Positions 25,135-34,179 are shown, counted from the first letter of the stretch. The stretch is 40,267 nt of DNA from Desulfatiglans anilini DSM 4660 (GCF_000422285.1 NZ_AULM01000035.1:1-40267); one strand, 5' to 3'. The notes: generated from the letters alone by a model not told the origin. A program made the numbers and translations.

Positions 25135-25941
25135 ATGAAACAAAGGATCGTTCAGTTCATCGGCTTGGCGCTTGCGGCTGTATTCCTGGCCTCCTGCCGC
25201 ACGCCACCGCTCCCTGAATCCATGGTCAGCGCGGCCTTTCTTGGCCGCGAAGGGTCTTTTGTCCTGGTCGATTGTGCATCGGGCGACGTCTGGACGTTTC
25301 GTCCGCGCAACGCTGCGGAGCGGCTGCCGCCCTGTTCGACATTCAAGATCTGGAACACCCTTATCGGCCTCGAGTCCGGCATCCTCTCTTCCCCCGATCA
25401 AGCCTTCTATCTGTGGGATGGCGTGGAGAGGTCGTTTCCGGCGTGGAATCACGATCTGACGCTGAAGGAGGCCTTCCAGGCTTCGTGCGTGCCCGCGTTC
25501 CAGGACCTCGCCCGCCGGATCGGCTCGGAGCGCATGGAATTGTGGATCGATAAGATCGGTTATGGTGATCGGGACATCTCGGCGGGTATCGATGTCTTCT
25601 GGCTACCGGCGAAAGGCCGCAAGACGCTCCTGATTTCGCCGGCGGAACAGGCGGACCTGATCAGAGAACTCGTTACGGGCCGGTTGCCTTTTTCCCAGGG
25701 ATCGTTGTCGGTTATGAAGGAGCTCATGTTCACCACCAGGACCGAACGTGGCACCCTCTACGGAAAGACCGGGTCCGGGACGGACGGCCGCGGGATTTTC
25801 GTCCTGGGATGGTTCGTAGGTTATGTCGTTAGCGAGAGCGGCACACACAGCTTCGCCTGCACCGTAAAGGGGGAGAACACCATGGGGAAAGAAGCCCGTG
25901 CCATCGTCGAGACGGTCCTGAAGGAAAAGGGGCTGCTCTAG
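25135..25941 (+). CDS. Class D (OXA-type) beta-lactamase-like lipoprotein
   Basis: This is a 268-residue serine penicillin-interacting enzyme of class D. A perfect lipobox LASC puts the lipidated Cys at 21. The active-site motifs are complete except one: STFK (Ser68-Lys71), SCV (117-119, the SxV box), YGD at 143-145 where OXA enzymes have YGN, the Trp-Leu of VFWLPA, and KTG (211-213) followed by GWFVGY. It could hydrolyse beta-lactams or act as a sensor; activity cannot be read from sequence. The ATG at 25135 is preceded by AGAGGAAAA. It is not next to a regulator or mobile element, so it looks like a resident chromosomal gene. Confidence 0.87.
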   Translation: MKQRIVQFIGLALAAVFLASCRTPPLPESMVSAAFLGREGSFVLVDCASGDVWTFRPRNAAERLPPCSTFKIWNTLIGLESGILSSPDQAFYLWDGVERSFPAWNHDLTLKEAFQASCVPAFQDLARRIGSERMELWIDKIGYGDRDISAGIDVFWLPAKGRKTLLISPAEQADLIRELVTGRLPFSQGSLSVMKELMFTTRTERGTLYGKTGSGTDGRGIFVLGWFVGYVVSESGTHSFACTVKGENTMGKEARAIVETVLKEKGLL

Positions 25942-26020
25942 ACGTTCGACCTTGACAGGCGGCTCCCACCCGTAAGACTACGCCGGTTTGCGGTGCCCCG
26001 CCTATATTTGGATCTGGAAC

Positions 26021-26665
26021 TCAGCAGATCTCATGGGCGATTTGCTTGACCTCCGATATGAGGTCTTCTTTTACGGCATTCCAGTCAAGATTCCAGAGCA
26101 TGACAGGATCGGGTTCAAGATCCGCTGCTTCAAAATCCACAAGCCCTTTCAGGAACAGCAGTTTACTGAACCTGACGCCTTGCCCCTCTGAGATGAATTC
26201 ATCGATCAGCGCCTTGAGAGAAATCCTGTGTCGAGTGAGGCAGAAGATGTCCAGAAAATCTTTTTTGCAGCCCCTGCTTGCAACCGTCAGGAGTTTCATG
26301 CGGCCGATGTCAGCAGCATCGGCCATCTTCAGATTCCTGATCTCCGGAAGGATGGGTCGGACCAACCGTTTCAAGGGGATCGTTTCGGTCAATAAATCGA
26401 CCTTGAATCGCTGAACGAGCAGTTCCGTGTGTCGAGGGGTCTGGTTGAGAACCGTGACGGCGAGTCCCAACTTCTCCAGATCCGTGAGGACCGCCGTTGG
26501 ACTAAAGAGTTCCGGGGAAAAAAAATCCAGGTCATCTGACCTTCGGTGTCCCAATTGGAGTGCAAGGGCCGTCCCGCCCCCTAAATATCCGCTCCTTAAT
26601 TCCAGGGATCGATCGAGGCGTTTGAGCAATCTGTATAGACCGTCGGATATCGTCGTGGGGTACAT
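26021..26665 (-). CDS. AbiEii-type nucleotidyltransferase toxin
   Basis: This 214-residue protein of the nucleotidyltransferase AbiEii/AbiGii family is the toxin part of type IV-like abortive infection and toxin-antitoxin systems. The family start is seen as GYLGGGTALALQLGHR followed by SDDLDFF (the GG-TA and D-D catalytic pattern), and the later KKDFLDIFCL motif is present. The length is short but complete for the solitary form. It is encoded downstream of, and overlapping by 70 bases, a small partner gene, which is probably the antitoxin. Both are on the minus strand and face the beta-lactamase gene tail to tail. Confidence 0.85.
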   Translation of the reverse strand: MYPTTISDGLYRLLKRLDRSLELRSGYLGGGTALALQLGHRRSDDLDFFSPELFSPTAVLTDLEKLGLAVTVLNQTPRHTELLVQRFKVDLLTETIPLKRLVRPILPEIRNLKMADAADIGRMKLLTVASRGCKKDFLDIFCLTRHRISLKALIDEFISEGQGVRFSKLLFLKGLVDFEAADLEPDPVMLWNLDWNAVKEDLISEVKQIAHEIC

Positions 26666-26961
26666 GATTCCTTAGTGATCCCAAAAAAAAGGCTCCAGAA
26701 GATACGCGAGCGCTTGGAGATAGATCGACTATTCCGCAAAACCCGGACCAATTCGTTACGGTCGTAATGCTTTAGGAGGAACCGGAGGGCGTTTTCGTCT
26801 CCGTGTTCCATGAGCCGGCTGATGATAAAGTGGGCGGATTCCACTACGGAAAGTTTTTCAGGATCCACATCCCAGAAAAAGATTCGGATTTCGTTTGGCA
26901 ACTGCTCTGAGGCAGGTCCTTTCCGGCTCACCGAATCAGATTGCGGACAGCTTTTATCCAT
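26596..26961 (-). CDS. Probable antitoxin (DUF6922-like) of the AbiE-like pair
   Basis: This 121-residue protein contains the segment IFFWDVDPEKLSVVESAHFI followed by ISRLMEHGD, ENALRFLLKHY and FFGI, a conserved small domain often encoded before AbiEii-type toxins. The gene starts at 26961 with AGGA about 7 bases upstream; the frame is open further back but without support. Its last 70 bases overlap the start of the toxin gene in another frame, so the final 20 residues may be little conserved. The antitoxin role is inferred from the gene order, since the usual AbiEi winged-helix domain is not seen. Confidence 0.7.
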   Translation of the reverse strand: MDKSCPQSDSVSRKGPASEQLPNEIRIFFWDVDPEKLSVVESAHFIISRLMEHGDENALRFLLKHYDRNELVRVLRNSRSISKRSRIFWSLFFGITKESCTPRRYPTVYTDCSNASIDPWN

Positions 26962-27324
26962 TGTGAATTCCTGCTGCGTGTCAGAGCGCGGGTGGGCGCT
27001 GAAATGTCCTCTGAACCGTGAAAGTATAGACGATAAGGCCTTTAGGGACAAGATAAATGGTGAAAAGGGTTCTGAAGGTCGAGTGTCACGGATGTTATAC
27101 AAAAGGCGGCAAGACGGCCGCGGCTCTCAGGCCCCTTGCGGTGGCAGCTTTCGAGACATGGCTGCGGCAGACCCAGTAGACTTTTCGAAGCGGTTCGACC
27201 TGCCGCAAGCTGCAAAAAAGAGGCGCCCCTGATTATCATTTCTTTTTCGAGTATTTTGAGCGTATCTTTCATTACCCTTGGCCAGTGTCATGGGACGTAG
27301 CGCATCTGCAAAAGGAGAAGGAAG
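26962..27324. other. Divergent intergenic region
   Basis: About 360 bases lie between the toxin-antitoxin pair and the YbaY-META gene. I see no gene and no clear promoter. Confidence 0.5.
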
Positions 27325-28218
27325 ATGAGCAGCCACACAAGTGCAGTCCAGCTGCGAGGTATGCTTCGTTCATTCTGGCGGGGATTGGCCGCCTGCGCGC
27401 TGATCTTGTCGGCGGCGCTGTTTTGCAGCTCCGCGTGGGCCGGCACCCTGGAGGGCACTGCGACCTTCCGGGAGCGCATCGCGCTGCCGCCCGATGCGGT
27501 GTTCGAGGTCGAGTTGCAGGACGTTTCGAGAGCGGATACGCCGGCCGTGGTGCTCGGCCGCAGCAAGCTGGACCCAGCCGGGCAGCCGCCTTTTCATTTT
27601 GAGATCGTCTACGACGATGATGCCCTACGATCGGGGCACCGCTATACCGCCCGCGCAAGCGTCAAGCAGCAGGGTCGGCTGCTGTTCACCACCGATCAAA
27701 TATACCCGGTGTTGGAAGGCCGCAACGCGCCCCTGAGCATGCTGCTGGTATTTGTTCACGGTGGACCGGTGCAGGGGTCGATGGGTGAGGGCATCGGCGT
27801 ATTGCCCGGCTCCAACGAGGGGGAGCTGCCCCGTGCCGGCGAGAGCTGCGGGAGTTCGCTGGCGGAAAGCCCGCTTCGTGGGACGTATTGGAAGCTCGTG
27901 CGCCTCGACGGCAACCCCGTGGCTGCGGCCGAAAAGCGGCGCGAAGCGCACCTGGTGTTTGCCGCCGATGCCCTGCGTGTCGCCGGCAGCGCCGGCTGCA
28001 ACCGCATGGCCGGCGGCTTCGAACTCGAGGGTGACGGTCTGCGTTTCAGCCGGATGGCGACGACCATGATGTCCTGCCCCGATGGCATGGACCAGGAGAT
28101 GCAATTCCTTGAGGCGCTTGAGCGCGTGGAACGCTACCGCATACGCGGCAGCCACCTCGAGCTTCTGGATGCGACAGGCGCTGTGATTGCAGGGTTCGAG
28201 GCGGTGGCGCTGAAGTGA
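27325..28218 (+). CDS. YbaY-META domain envelope protein
   Basis: This is a 297-residue exported protein. After a signal sequence (hydrophobic stretch about 19-38 ending SSAWAG) comes a YbaY domain (about 40-150; GTATFRERIALPPDAVFEVE, QDVSRAD, RYTARASV). A META domain follows (about 185-290; GTYWKLVRLDGNPV, SAGCNRMAGGF, RMATTMMSCPDG), with the Cys pair usual for META. Such proteins sit in the periplasm and have been linked to heat-shock or motility phenotypes; the function is not settled. The start is ATG 27325 with a strong AAAGGAG 7-8 bases upstream. The following recQ gene is about 110 bases downstream and may be read through. Confidence 0.85.
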   Translation: MSSHTSAVQLRGMLRSFWRGLAACALILSAALFCSSAWAGTLEGTATFRERIALPPDAVFEVELQDVSRADTPAVVLGRSKLDPAGQPPFHFEIVYDDDALRSGHRYTARASVKQQGRLLFTTDQIYPVLEGRNAPLSMLLVFVHGGPVQGSMGEGIGVLPGSNEGELPRAGESCGSSLAESPLRGTYWKLVRLDGNPVAAAEKRREAHLVFAADALRVAGSAGCNRMAGGFELEGDGLRFSRMATTMMSCPDGMDQEMQFLEALERVERYRIRGSHLELLDATGAVIAGFEAVALK

Positions 28219-28328
28219 GACGACCAGTCCTTTGCGAAATCGGTCCCATCGAATAGGTGCGGGGGCGGACCTCGCGCCGAACGAGAAAATTCTGTGTCCT
28301 TGCAACTCTTTCTTTTCAGAGCGTTTGT

Positions 28329-30755
28329 ATGACCCCGTACGATATTCTCAAAAGGTATTACGGCTACGGCGAGTTCCGTGAGCACCAGCTGGAAATCATC
28401 GAAACCGTGATGGGTGGAAAGGATGCTTTCGTATTGATGCCGACCGGCAGCGGCAAATCCCTCTGCTATCAGATCCCGTCCGTTCTGCGGGAGGGCGTGG
28501 GCATCGTCGTTTCGCCGCTGATCGCACTCATGCAAGATCAGGTCGAGGCGATGCTGCAGATCGGGATCAGGGCGGAGTGCCTGAACTCGACGCTTTCGGA
28601 TGAACAGGCCTCCCGCGCCCAGCTGCGCATCCGGCGGGGGGAAGCGGACATCCTATACGTTGCGCCGGAGCGATTCCTGCTCGAAGGGTTCCGGGCGTTC
28701 CTGGCCGAAATGCCCATCGCCCTTTTCGCCATTGACGAGGCGCACTGCGTCTCCCAGTGGGGGCATGACTTCAGGCCGGATTACCTGCGGATAGCGGAGG
28801 TGACGGGCGCATTTCCCGGGGTGCCCCGTATGGCCCTGACGGCCACCGCGGACGAGATCACGCGCAAGGACATTTTCGAAAAGCTTCAACTCGGGGATGC
28901 CCAGTCCTTCATTTCGAGCTTCGACCGTCCGAACATTCTCTACCGGGTCCAGCTCAAAGAAGAGCCCCGCAGCCAGCTGCTCGCCTTTTTGAAAAAGGAG
29001 CATGCCGGGGATGCGGGGTTGGTGTATGTCCGGACTCGGCGCAGAGCCGAGGAGACGGCCGCGTGGCTCCAGGAGGAGGGTGTGAACGCCCTGCCTTATC
29101 ACGCGGGACTCGAAGGGGAGGTGCGTCGTAGACACCTCGAGCGCTTCCGGAAGGAGGAGGGCATCGTGATCGTGGGTACGGTCGCTTTCGGCATGGGTAT
29201 CGACAAACCGGACGTGCGGTTCGTGGCCCACCTCGATCCGCCGGCCAGCATGGAGGCCTACTATCAGGAGACGGGGCGCGCGGGACGGGATGGCGAGCCG
29301 GCGGACGCATGGATGCTTTACTCGCTTGGGGACGTGGTCGCTAGGCGAAGGCTGCTCGAGAACTCGGAAGGCGATGAGGCATTCAAGGCGATCCAGAGGA
29401 AAAAACTCGAGACCCTTCTCACCTATTGCGAAACAGCGGAGTGCCGCCGCAGGTTTTTGCTCAGGTATTTCGGCGAGGGCTATCCGGAGGACTGTTCCAC
29501 CTGCGACAACTGCATCGATGTCGCGGAGACATGGGACGGGACGGTGCCCGCCCAGATGGCCCTTTCCTGCGTCTACCGGACGGGCCAGCGCTTCGGGGTG
29601 GTCCATTTGACGGATGTCCTGAAGGGGAGTTTGAGCGACAAGGTGAAGAGACTCGGTCATGACCGGCTCAAAACCTTCGGGGTGGGCAAGGAGTTTTCCG
29701 AAAAGGAATGGCGCTCCATTTTCAGGCAGCTCCTGGCTGCGGGTTACCTGATCCCAGACAGGGGGGAGCACCCCGGCCTCAGGCTGAGCGAGAAGAGCTG
29801 GGGGGTGCTCAAGGGAGAAGTCAAGATCCGTTTCAGGCGGGATCTTCGGAGGCAGGAGCGCAGCCCAGCCTCGAAGACCTCGTCCCGGGTCTCAAAGCGT
29901 GCGCGCATCGATGCGTCCCTGCAAGATGCCGGGGCGCGCTCACTCTATGAGAAGCTGCAGGGCCTCAGAATGCGAACCGCAAAGAGCATGAAGCTTCCGC
30001 CTTTTTTCATCTTTTCGAATGCCACCTTGCGGGAGATGGCGAAGCAGAAGCCGGTGAACGAGACGGCATTGCGCGAGATCAGCGGCGTGGGGGAGAAAAA
30101 GGCGGAGCGGTTCGGTGGAGCCTTTCTGGATGTGATTCGGGAGCACCTCGGGGGAGAGGGTGCCGGCCGGAGAGGGGAGCATGAGGCGGGGCGCACGATC
30201 GACCCAAAGGCGGAGGACGGGACGGAGGCAGAGGAGCGAAAGAGCCGGATTGTCGATCTCCTGAGAGAAGGAAAGCTCGATTCAAAGGAGATAGCCGAGC
30301 AGGTGGGGGTTTCGCCGCCGACGGTTTGGGCCTTCAAGGCCCACATGACCATGGGGACGTATGAGGGCACAGCGGTCGTGGAGAAGGGGCGCGATTCAAC
30401 AGGTCCGGAATCCCAGCCGCCGCCGGAGGTGGTGGACTATGTCCGGAAGAAGATCCGGAGCCTCGGTGATTTGAACGCGGTGAAGCGGTTTTACTCCGGG
30501 GACAGCGATCTCTGCCGGTATGCCCTGCGGATTGCCGAAGAGGTCCTGAGCGCGGAAGCGGAGGCCGAGGCGGAGAGTTCGATCGAGGCGATCCGCAGGG
30601 GGCACCCCAACGCCTACGAGAAATGGAACCCCGAGGAGGACGAACGGCTGCGCCGGGAGTATGCCTCCGGCACCGGCATCCAGGCCATGGCCGAGGCGCA
30701 CGCCCGGAAGCCGGGCGCCATTCGGTCGAGGCTGAAAAAGATCGGCTTGGTTTAA
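28329..30755 (+). CDS. recQ: ATP-dependent DNA helicase RecQ with extended C-terminus
   Basis: This is an 808-residue 3'-5' DNA helicase for recombination and repair. Helicase motifs are clear: LMPTGSGKSLCYQ (about 37-49), DEAHCVSQWGHDFRPDY (about 136-152) and QETGRAGRDG (motif VI). A zinc-binding region (Cys residues about 366-395, ending CSTCDNC), an RQC winged helix (to about 515) and an HRDC domain (about 536-607) follow. Beyond this, where RecQ usually ends, there are about 200 more residues. They contain an HTH-like DSKEIAEQVGVSPPTVW (about 650-666) and a final SANT/Myb-like module KWNPEEDERLRREYASG ... RKPGAIRSRLKKIGL (about 762-807). The ATG at 28329 lacks a good ribosome site. Confidence 0.92.
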   Translation: MTPYDILKRYYGYGEFREHQLEIIETVMGGKDAFVLMPTGSGKSLCYQIPSVLREGVGIVVSPLIALMQDQVEAMLQIGIRAECLNSTLSDEQASRAQLRIRRGEADILYVAPERFLLEGFRAFLAEMPIALFAIDEAHCVSQWGHDFRPDYLRIAEVTGAFPGVPRMALTATADEITRKDIFEKLQLGDAQSFISSFDRPNILYRVQLKEEPRSQLLAFLKKEHAGDAGLVYVRTRRRAEETAAWLQEEGVNALPYHAGLEGEVRRRHLERFRKEEGIVIVGTVAFGMGIDKPDVRFVAHLDPPASMEAYYQETGRAGRDGEPADAWMLYSLGDVVARRRLLENSEGDEAFKAIQRKKLETLLTYCETAECRRRFLLRYFGEGYPEDCSTCDNCIDVAETWDGTVPAQMALSCVYRTGQRFGVVHLTDVLKGSLSDKVKRLGHDRLKTFGVGKEFSEKEWRSIFRQLLAAGYLIPDRGEHPGLRLSEKSWGVLKGEVKIRFRRDLRRQERSPASKTSSRVSKRARIDASLQDAGARSLYEKLQGLRMRTAKSMKLPPFFIFSNATLREMAKQKPVNETALREISGVGEKKAERFGGAFLDVIREHLGGEGAGRRGEHEAGRTIDPKAEDGTEAEERKSRIVDLLREGKLDSKEIAEQVGVSPPTVWAFKAHMTMGTYEGTAVVEKGRDSTGPESQPPPEVVDYVRKKIRSLGDLNAVKRFYSGDSDLCRYALRIAEEVLSAEAEAEAESSIEAIRRGHPNAYEKWNPEEDERLRREYASGTGIQAMAEAHARKPGAIRSRLKKIGLV

Positions 30756-30944
30756 GTGACGGTTGGGTTTACCGTGTTCAAGACAGAAGAGGGGGCGGCC
30801 TCGATGCTCATCGCTTGCGGGGCGCAGATGGGGGATTGCGCAAACCATGACTTGGCGAAGATCGAAAGTCCTATTCATCCTCGCACGCTAAAAAATTTCA
30901 CGAGCCGAAGATTTATGGGCGTCTGCCCGCCGAAAGAACACAAA

Positions 30945-30970
30945 GCAATGGCCCCCGAAGGGGCCATTGC
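30945..30970 (-). terminator. Strong terminator hairpin after the large exported-protein gene
   Basis: A perfect 11-bp stem GCAATGGCCCC (30945-30955) pairs with GGGGCCATTGC (30960-30970) around a CGAA loop. Read on the minus strand it is followed by a T-rich tract and lies 24 bases after the stop of the exported protein. It may also stop recQ transcription from the other side. Confidence 0.82.
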
Positions 30971-30993
30971 AAGCGTGTAAAAAAACGTCCCCG

Positions 30994-33900
30994 TCAGTCG
31001 CTGAGCCAAAGCTGGGAGGTGTAATTGGCGACCGGGACGTTGAAGCGACCCCAGGGGACGCCTCCCACCAGAACCTTGATCTGGGCGTTGCCGCGGATCG
31101 GCCTGTGCCTGGGGTGGAAGGCCTCCCGCTCGATGGTGGCGAACCATGTCTTGGCGGCGAAGTCCACTTCCACATAGAGGCCGTCTTTTTCGTAGACGAT
31201 GGTCCGTCCGCTCTCCAGCGCCTCCTGGAGGTAGGGCAGATCGAGGAAGGGCGCCCGAACCGGTTGACCGTTCACCTCGAGGCTCATATCGCCGAAGGCG
31301 CCGATGGTTTCGGGCAAAAGGCCCTGCAGTGACACAGACCCCTTTTCCGAAGCGCTGTCGTACCATCCCTCATAAGATGTGAGTTTGGCCCCACCGATAT
31401 CATGCGGCACGCCTTGCCAGACCCAGTCCGTCATGACGTGGTGCCGCAGGTGGCTGCTCAGGCTGTATTTGTCGTTTACGGTCAGGATGACCTGGAGGTC
31501 GCCCGAAAGGGGGGTGATGACACTGGAGAGGTCGGCTCGCTGGATCTCGAAATCCCAGAGCTTCCTGAAGAAATCGAGCTTCAAGGTCACCTTGTCGCGT
31601 TTGACCGACGGATCCGTTGTGAAGGTCCAGACGCCTCTGCAACGTGTCCATCGCCCATAGGCTTCCCGCGAAGACCATACATAGCCGTTCAACTCCACCG
31701 TGACGCCCTTGCGGGGGTTGAACGTGAACGCGTTCATGGGAATTCGCTCCAGCCAGCCGTCCGAGGTGAGCCATCCCAACCGGCCGCCCTCGAGGGAATA
31801 CGAACTCTGGCCTGGCAGCCTGACCAGGACATCGTCCAGCCAGCTTTCCGAAACGACCCCTTCCGCCCAAGCTGCAGGCGGGCTTTGGCCGATCTTGGTC
31901 CCGTTGTTGTACTCGCCGCCGGTCACGCTCCAGGTGACGCACCAGGGCCGCTGGTCCGCGTAGGCCGTCGGGATCCAGGGGGCTGTCTCATCCGTAGCCG
32001 TCAGGTAATAGGGCTGGACGCTGAGGTTTTTCACGCCCTCCGGGTCGGAGCAGGATTTCATGCCGATGTGGAACGAGAGTTCCTTGCCGAAGCTCGTCGT
32101 GTTCGTGACCCGGGTCATGAAGCTCGACTCGTACCCCACCTTCAAGTCCACCTTGAACCCTTTGAGTTTCGTCCCGACGCTGACCTGGGTCTCATTGCTC
32201 ATCTCGACCGTCGAGGTCTCTCCCTCGGACTTGGTTTCCTCCGTCTCCTCACTGATATAGGAGTAGGGGGTGGCGCCGGTCGTGAAATTCAGGGGATTGA
32301 TGGAAGGCTCACCCAACGATCCATCGCCGAAAAGCACCTCCCAGGGCATCTGCAAGGACTCCCAGCCCCGCCGGTACCAGCCCTCCAGGTCGGTGGACCT
32401 GGGAAAGGGTTCGATCCCGGAGAGCAGCCCGGGGACATCGTCATCGGGCCCGCCCGGCTCTTCCAGGTCGAATGCGACGGGTTTGACATTGATGGATGTG
32501 GGTTGGACCTCGATGACATGGACGTTCTGGTTCAGGGCTGTACCCGCCCCGGTCAGGTAGTTGTAGTCATAGGCGTGGAGACTGAAGTCCTGCACCATCA
32601 CCTTGGGCACTCCGAAGATCGCCCAGCCCACGCGCCCGAGTTCCTCGAGATCCTCGGCGCTCTGGCCCTCGGTGCCCAGGGTCTGACCGAATCCGGTGGT
32701 GATGGATGAACTGCTCGACTCCTCGTTCTCGAGCCCGTGCGTGTAACTGATGTCCGCCTTGTCTTCCACCTCGAACACGTGCAGCAATCCCGCGTGGACC
32801 TCCAGCCCGGCGGAGAACATGCTGGTCTTTTCCCACGACTGGGTGTGTTCGACCTTCGTGCCCTGCGACTGCCCATATTCCACGTTGGAGAGGCCTGCAA
32901 CCTCGCTGGGTATCGGATCGTTGGGCGCAAAGGGGGGCGAACCGAGAATGATGCCATACAGGGACCAGTAATTTCTCAGGGTGGCCGCATCCTCCTCGTT
33001 CTCCGGCAGGCCGGTGTCCGTACTCGTCCCGCCCCAATCCCCGCAGCTCTTCGACGGCGTAGCCTGGTTGATGGGAACCATGAAGTCGGAGATGCCGGCG
33101 AAGGCCCTGTCCCCAGAATCCGTGCGGTAGTGTACCACGAGGGTCTGCTGTCTCGCCTGGGTGGAGAGGTGAGCCGCATCGCAGGCTACCGTGTACCAGG
33201 GATAGGTCCAGACTTCACTCAGGCTGTCCCCGCCCGAGAAGGTATAGGAGTCCAGCCGCCAGCTCCCCTTCGGGGCGGCGGTGCTGTAAGTGAACTCGGC
33301 ACGGCGGATCCGTGCAGGCCCGCTGCTCGTGGTGGTTTTTATGAAAAGCTGGATCGCAGGCGTTTTCGCCCCGGCGGCAAACCCCCCGAGGGCGCCCAGG
33401 GTGCCGACCTGCAGGGAGGCGGGGCCATACGCCCAGCTGTTGTATGGGACGGCAAGCGTACTCGGAAAGTCGGAGCCGCTACCGATCTGGCCGTTCCAGC
33501 TGGCTGCGGAGATCTTCGTGTAGTAGTTGGCCGGCCCATAGACGAGGTCGGGGGAGCCGTAGACAATCAGGATCCTGGGATCCGAGTCGGGCGGGTAGTA
33601 TGTGACGGCATCCAGCGGCTGGTAAGCCCCGCCCGGCTTCAGGGACGCATAACCGGTCCAGTTGACCCCGTCCCCGCTCGTGTAGGTCCCCGAGTCGGTG
33701 AAGACATAGAGCATGTTGTTGAAGACGGTGATGGCGGCCCCGGCACCGGCCCCTTCCGAGTCGAGGTCGGTGCGCACCGACCCCAGCCGTTTCAAGGTGC
33801 CCCAGGCGTTTCTGGTGAGGTCGAAGTAGCAGACATAGGCGTACATGGCCGTGCCCTGGCAGCTGGAGTGGGAGGTGTAGGAATAGAAGATCTTGTTGTC

Positions 33901-34179
33901 GAAGATGGCGAGGCCGCTCGCGTTCATGTACTTGTAGGAAACGCACCAGCCGCTGTCATGCGGGCTTTCGGCGCGCACGAAGACCCAGTCGCCGGCAGCG
34001 GGATCTCTCGGCTGGCCGGCAACATGCATGATATTGCCTCCGAGCCATATCCGGTGGACTTTCCCGTTGACGTAGACGGCGCGCCCCGGCAAACTCGCCC
34101 ATGCTCCAGACCCCCACAGCAAGAGCGCAGCGGCCAGAAGCGCTGAAACTACGAACATACGGTGTAAACATACCTTCAT
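30994..34179 (-). CDS. Large exported protein with pore-forming-toxin-like regions
   Basis: This is a 1061-residue protein with a signal peptide (about 1-29, ending SGAWA). Residues about 40-330 form repeated short beta strands with NW/GG turns, like a propeller of the exo-sialidase type. Two stretches, about 436-500 and 640-706, have Ser/Thr/Glu-rich strands flanking an alternating hydrophobic strand (for example VGTKLKGFKVDLKVGYESS), the pattern of ETX/MTX2 aerolysin-type hairpins. The C-terminus contains two copies of a beta module (about 859-905 and 997-1040). I do not recognise the whole protein. It is monocistronic, with a strong GGGAGG before ATG 34179 and a terminator after. Secreted or cell-surface location is likely; toxin function is speculation. 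Confidence 0.8.
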   Translation of the reverse strand: MKVCLHRMFVVSALLAAALLLWGSGAWASLPGRAVYVNGKVHRIWLGGNIMHVAGQPRDPAAGDWVFVRAESPHDSGWCVSYKYMNASGLAIFDNKIFYSYTSHSSCQGTAMYAYVCYFDLTRNAWGTLKRLGSVRTDLDSEGAGAGAAITVFNNMLYVFTDSGTYTSGDGVNWTGYASLKPGGAYQPLDAVTYYPPDSDPRILIVYGSPDLVYGPANYYTKISAASWNGQIGSGSDFPSTLAVPYNSWAYGPASLQVGTLGALGGFAAGAKTPAIQLFIKTTTSSGPARIRRAEFTYSTAAPKGSWRLDSYTFSGGDSLSEVWTYPWYTVACDAAHLSTQARQQTLVVHYRTDSGDRAFAGISDFMVPINQATPSKSCGDWGGTSTDTGLPENEEDAATLRNYWSLYGIILGSPPFAPNDPIPSEVAGLSNVEYGQSQGTKVEHTQSWEKTSMFSAGLEVHAGLLHVFEVEDKADISYTHGLENEESSSSSITTGFGQTLGTEGQSAEDLEELGRVGWAIFGVPKVMVQDFSLHAYDYNYLTGAGTALNQNVHVIEVQPTSINVKPVAFDLEEPGGPDDDVPGLLSGIEPFPRSTDLEGWYRRGWESLQMPWEVLFGDGSLGEPSINPLNFTTGATPYSYISEETEETKSEGETSTVEMSNETQVSVGTKLKGFKVDLKVGYESSFMTRVTNTTSFGKELSFHIGMKSCSDPEGVKNLSVQPYYLTATDETAPWIPTAYADQRPWCVTWSVTGGEYNNGTKIGQSPPAAWAEGVVSESWLDDVLVRLPGQSSYSLEGGRLGWLTSDGWLERIPMNAFTFNPRKGVTVELNGYVWSSREAYGRWTRCRGVWTFTTDPSVKRDKVTLKLDFFRKLWDFEIQRADLSSVITPLSGDLQVILTVNDKYSLSSHLRHHVMTDWVWQGVPHDIGGAKLTSYEGWYDSASEKGSVSLQGLLPETIGAFGDMSLEVNGQPVRAPFLDLPYLQEALESGRTIVYEKDGLYVEVDFAAKTWFATIEREAFHPRHRPIRGNAQIKVLVGGVPWGRFNVPVANYTSQLWLSD

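Noticed and set aside
31402-34146. Long plus-strand open frames (435 and 469 codons) opposite the exported-protein gene
   Set aside because: They are shadows of a gene with clear signal peptide, ribosome site and terminator on the minus strand, with no domain of their own.
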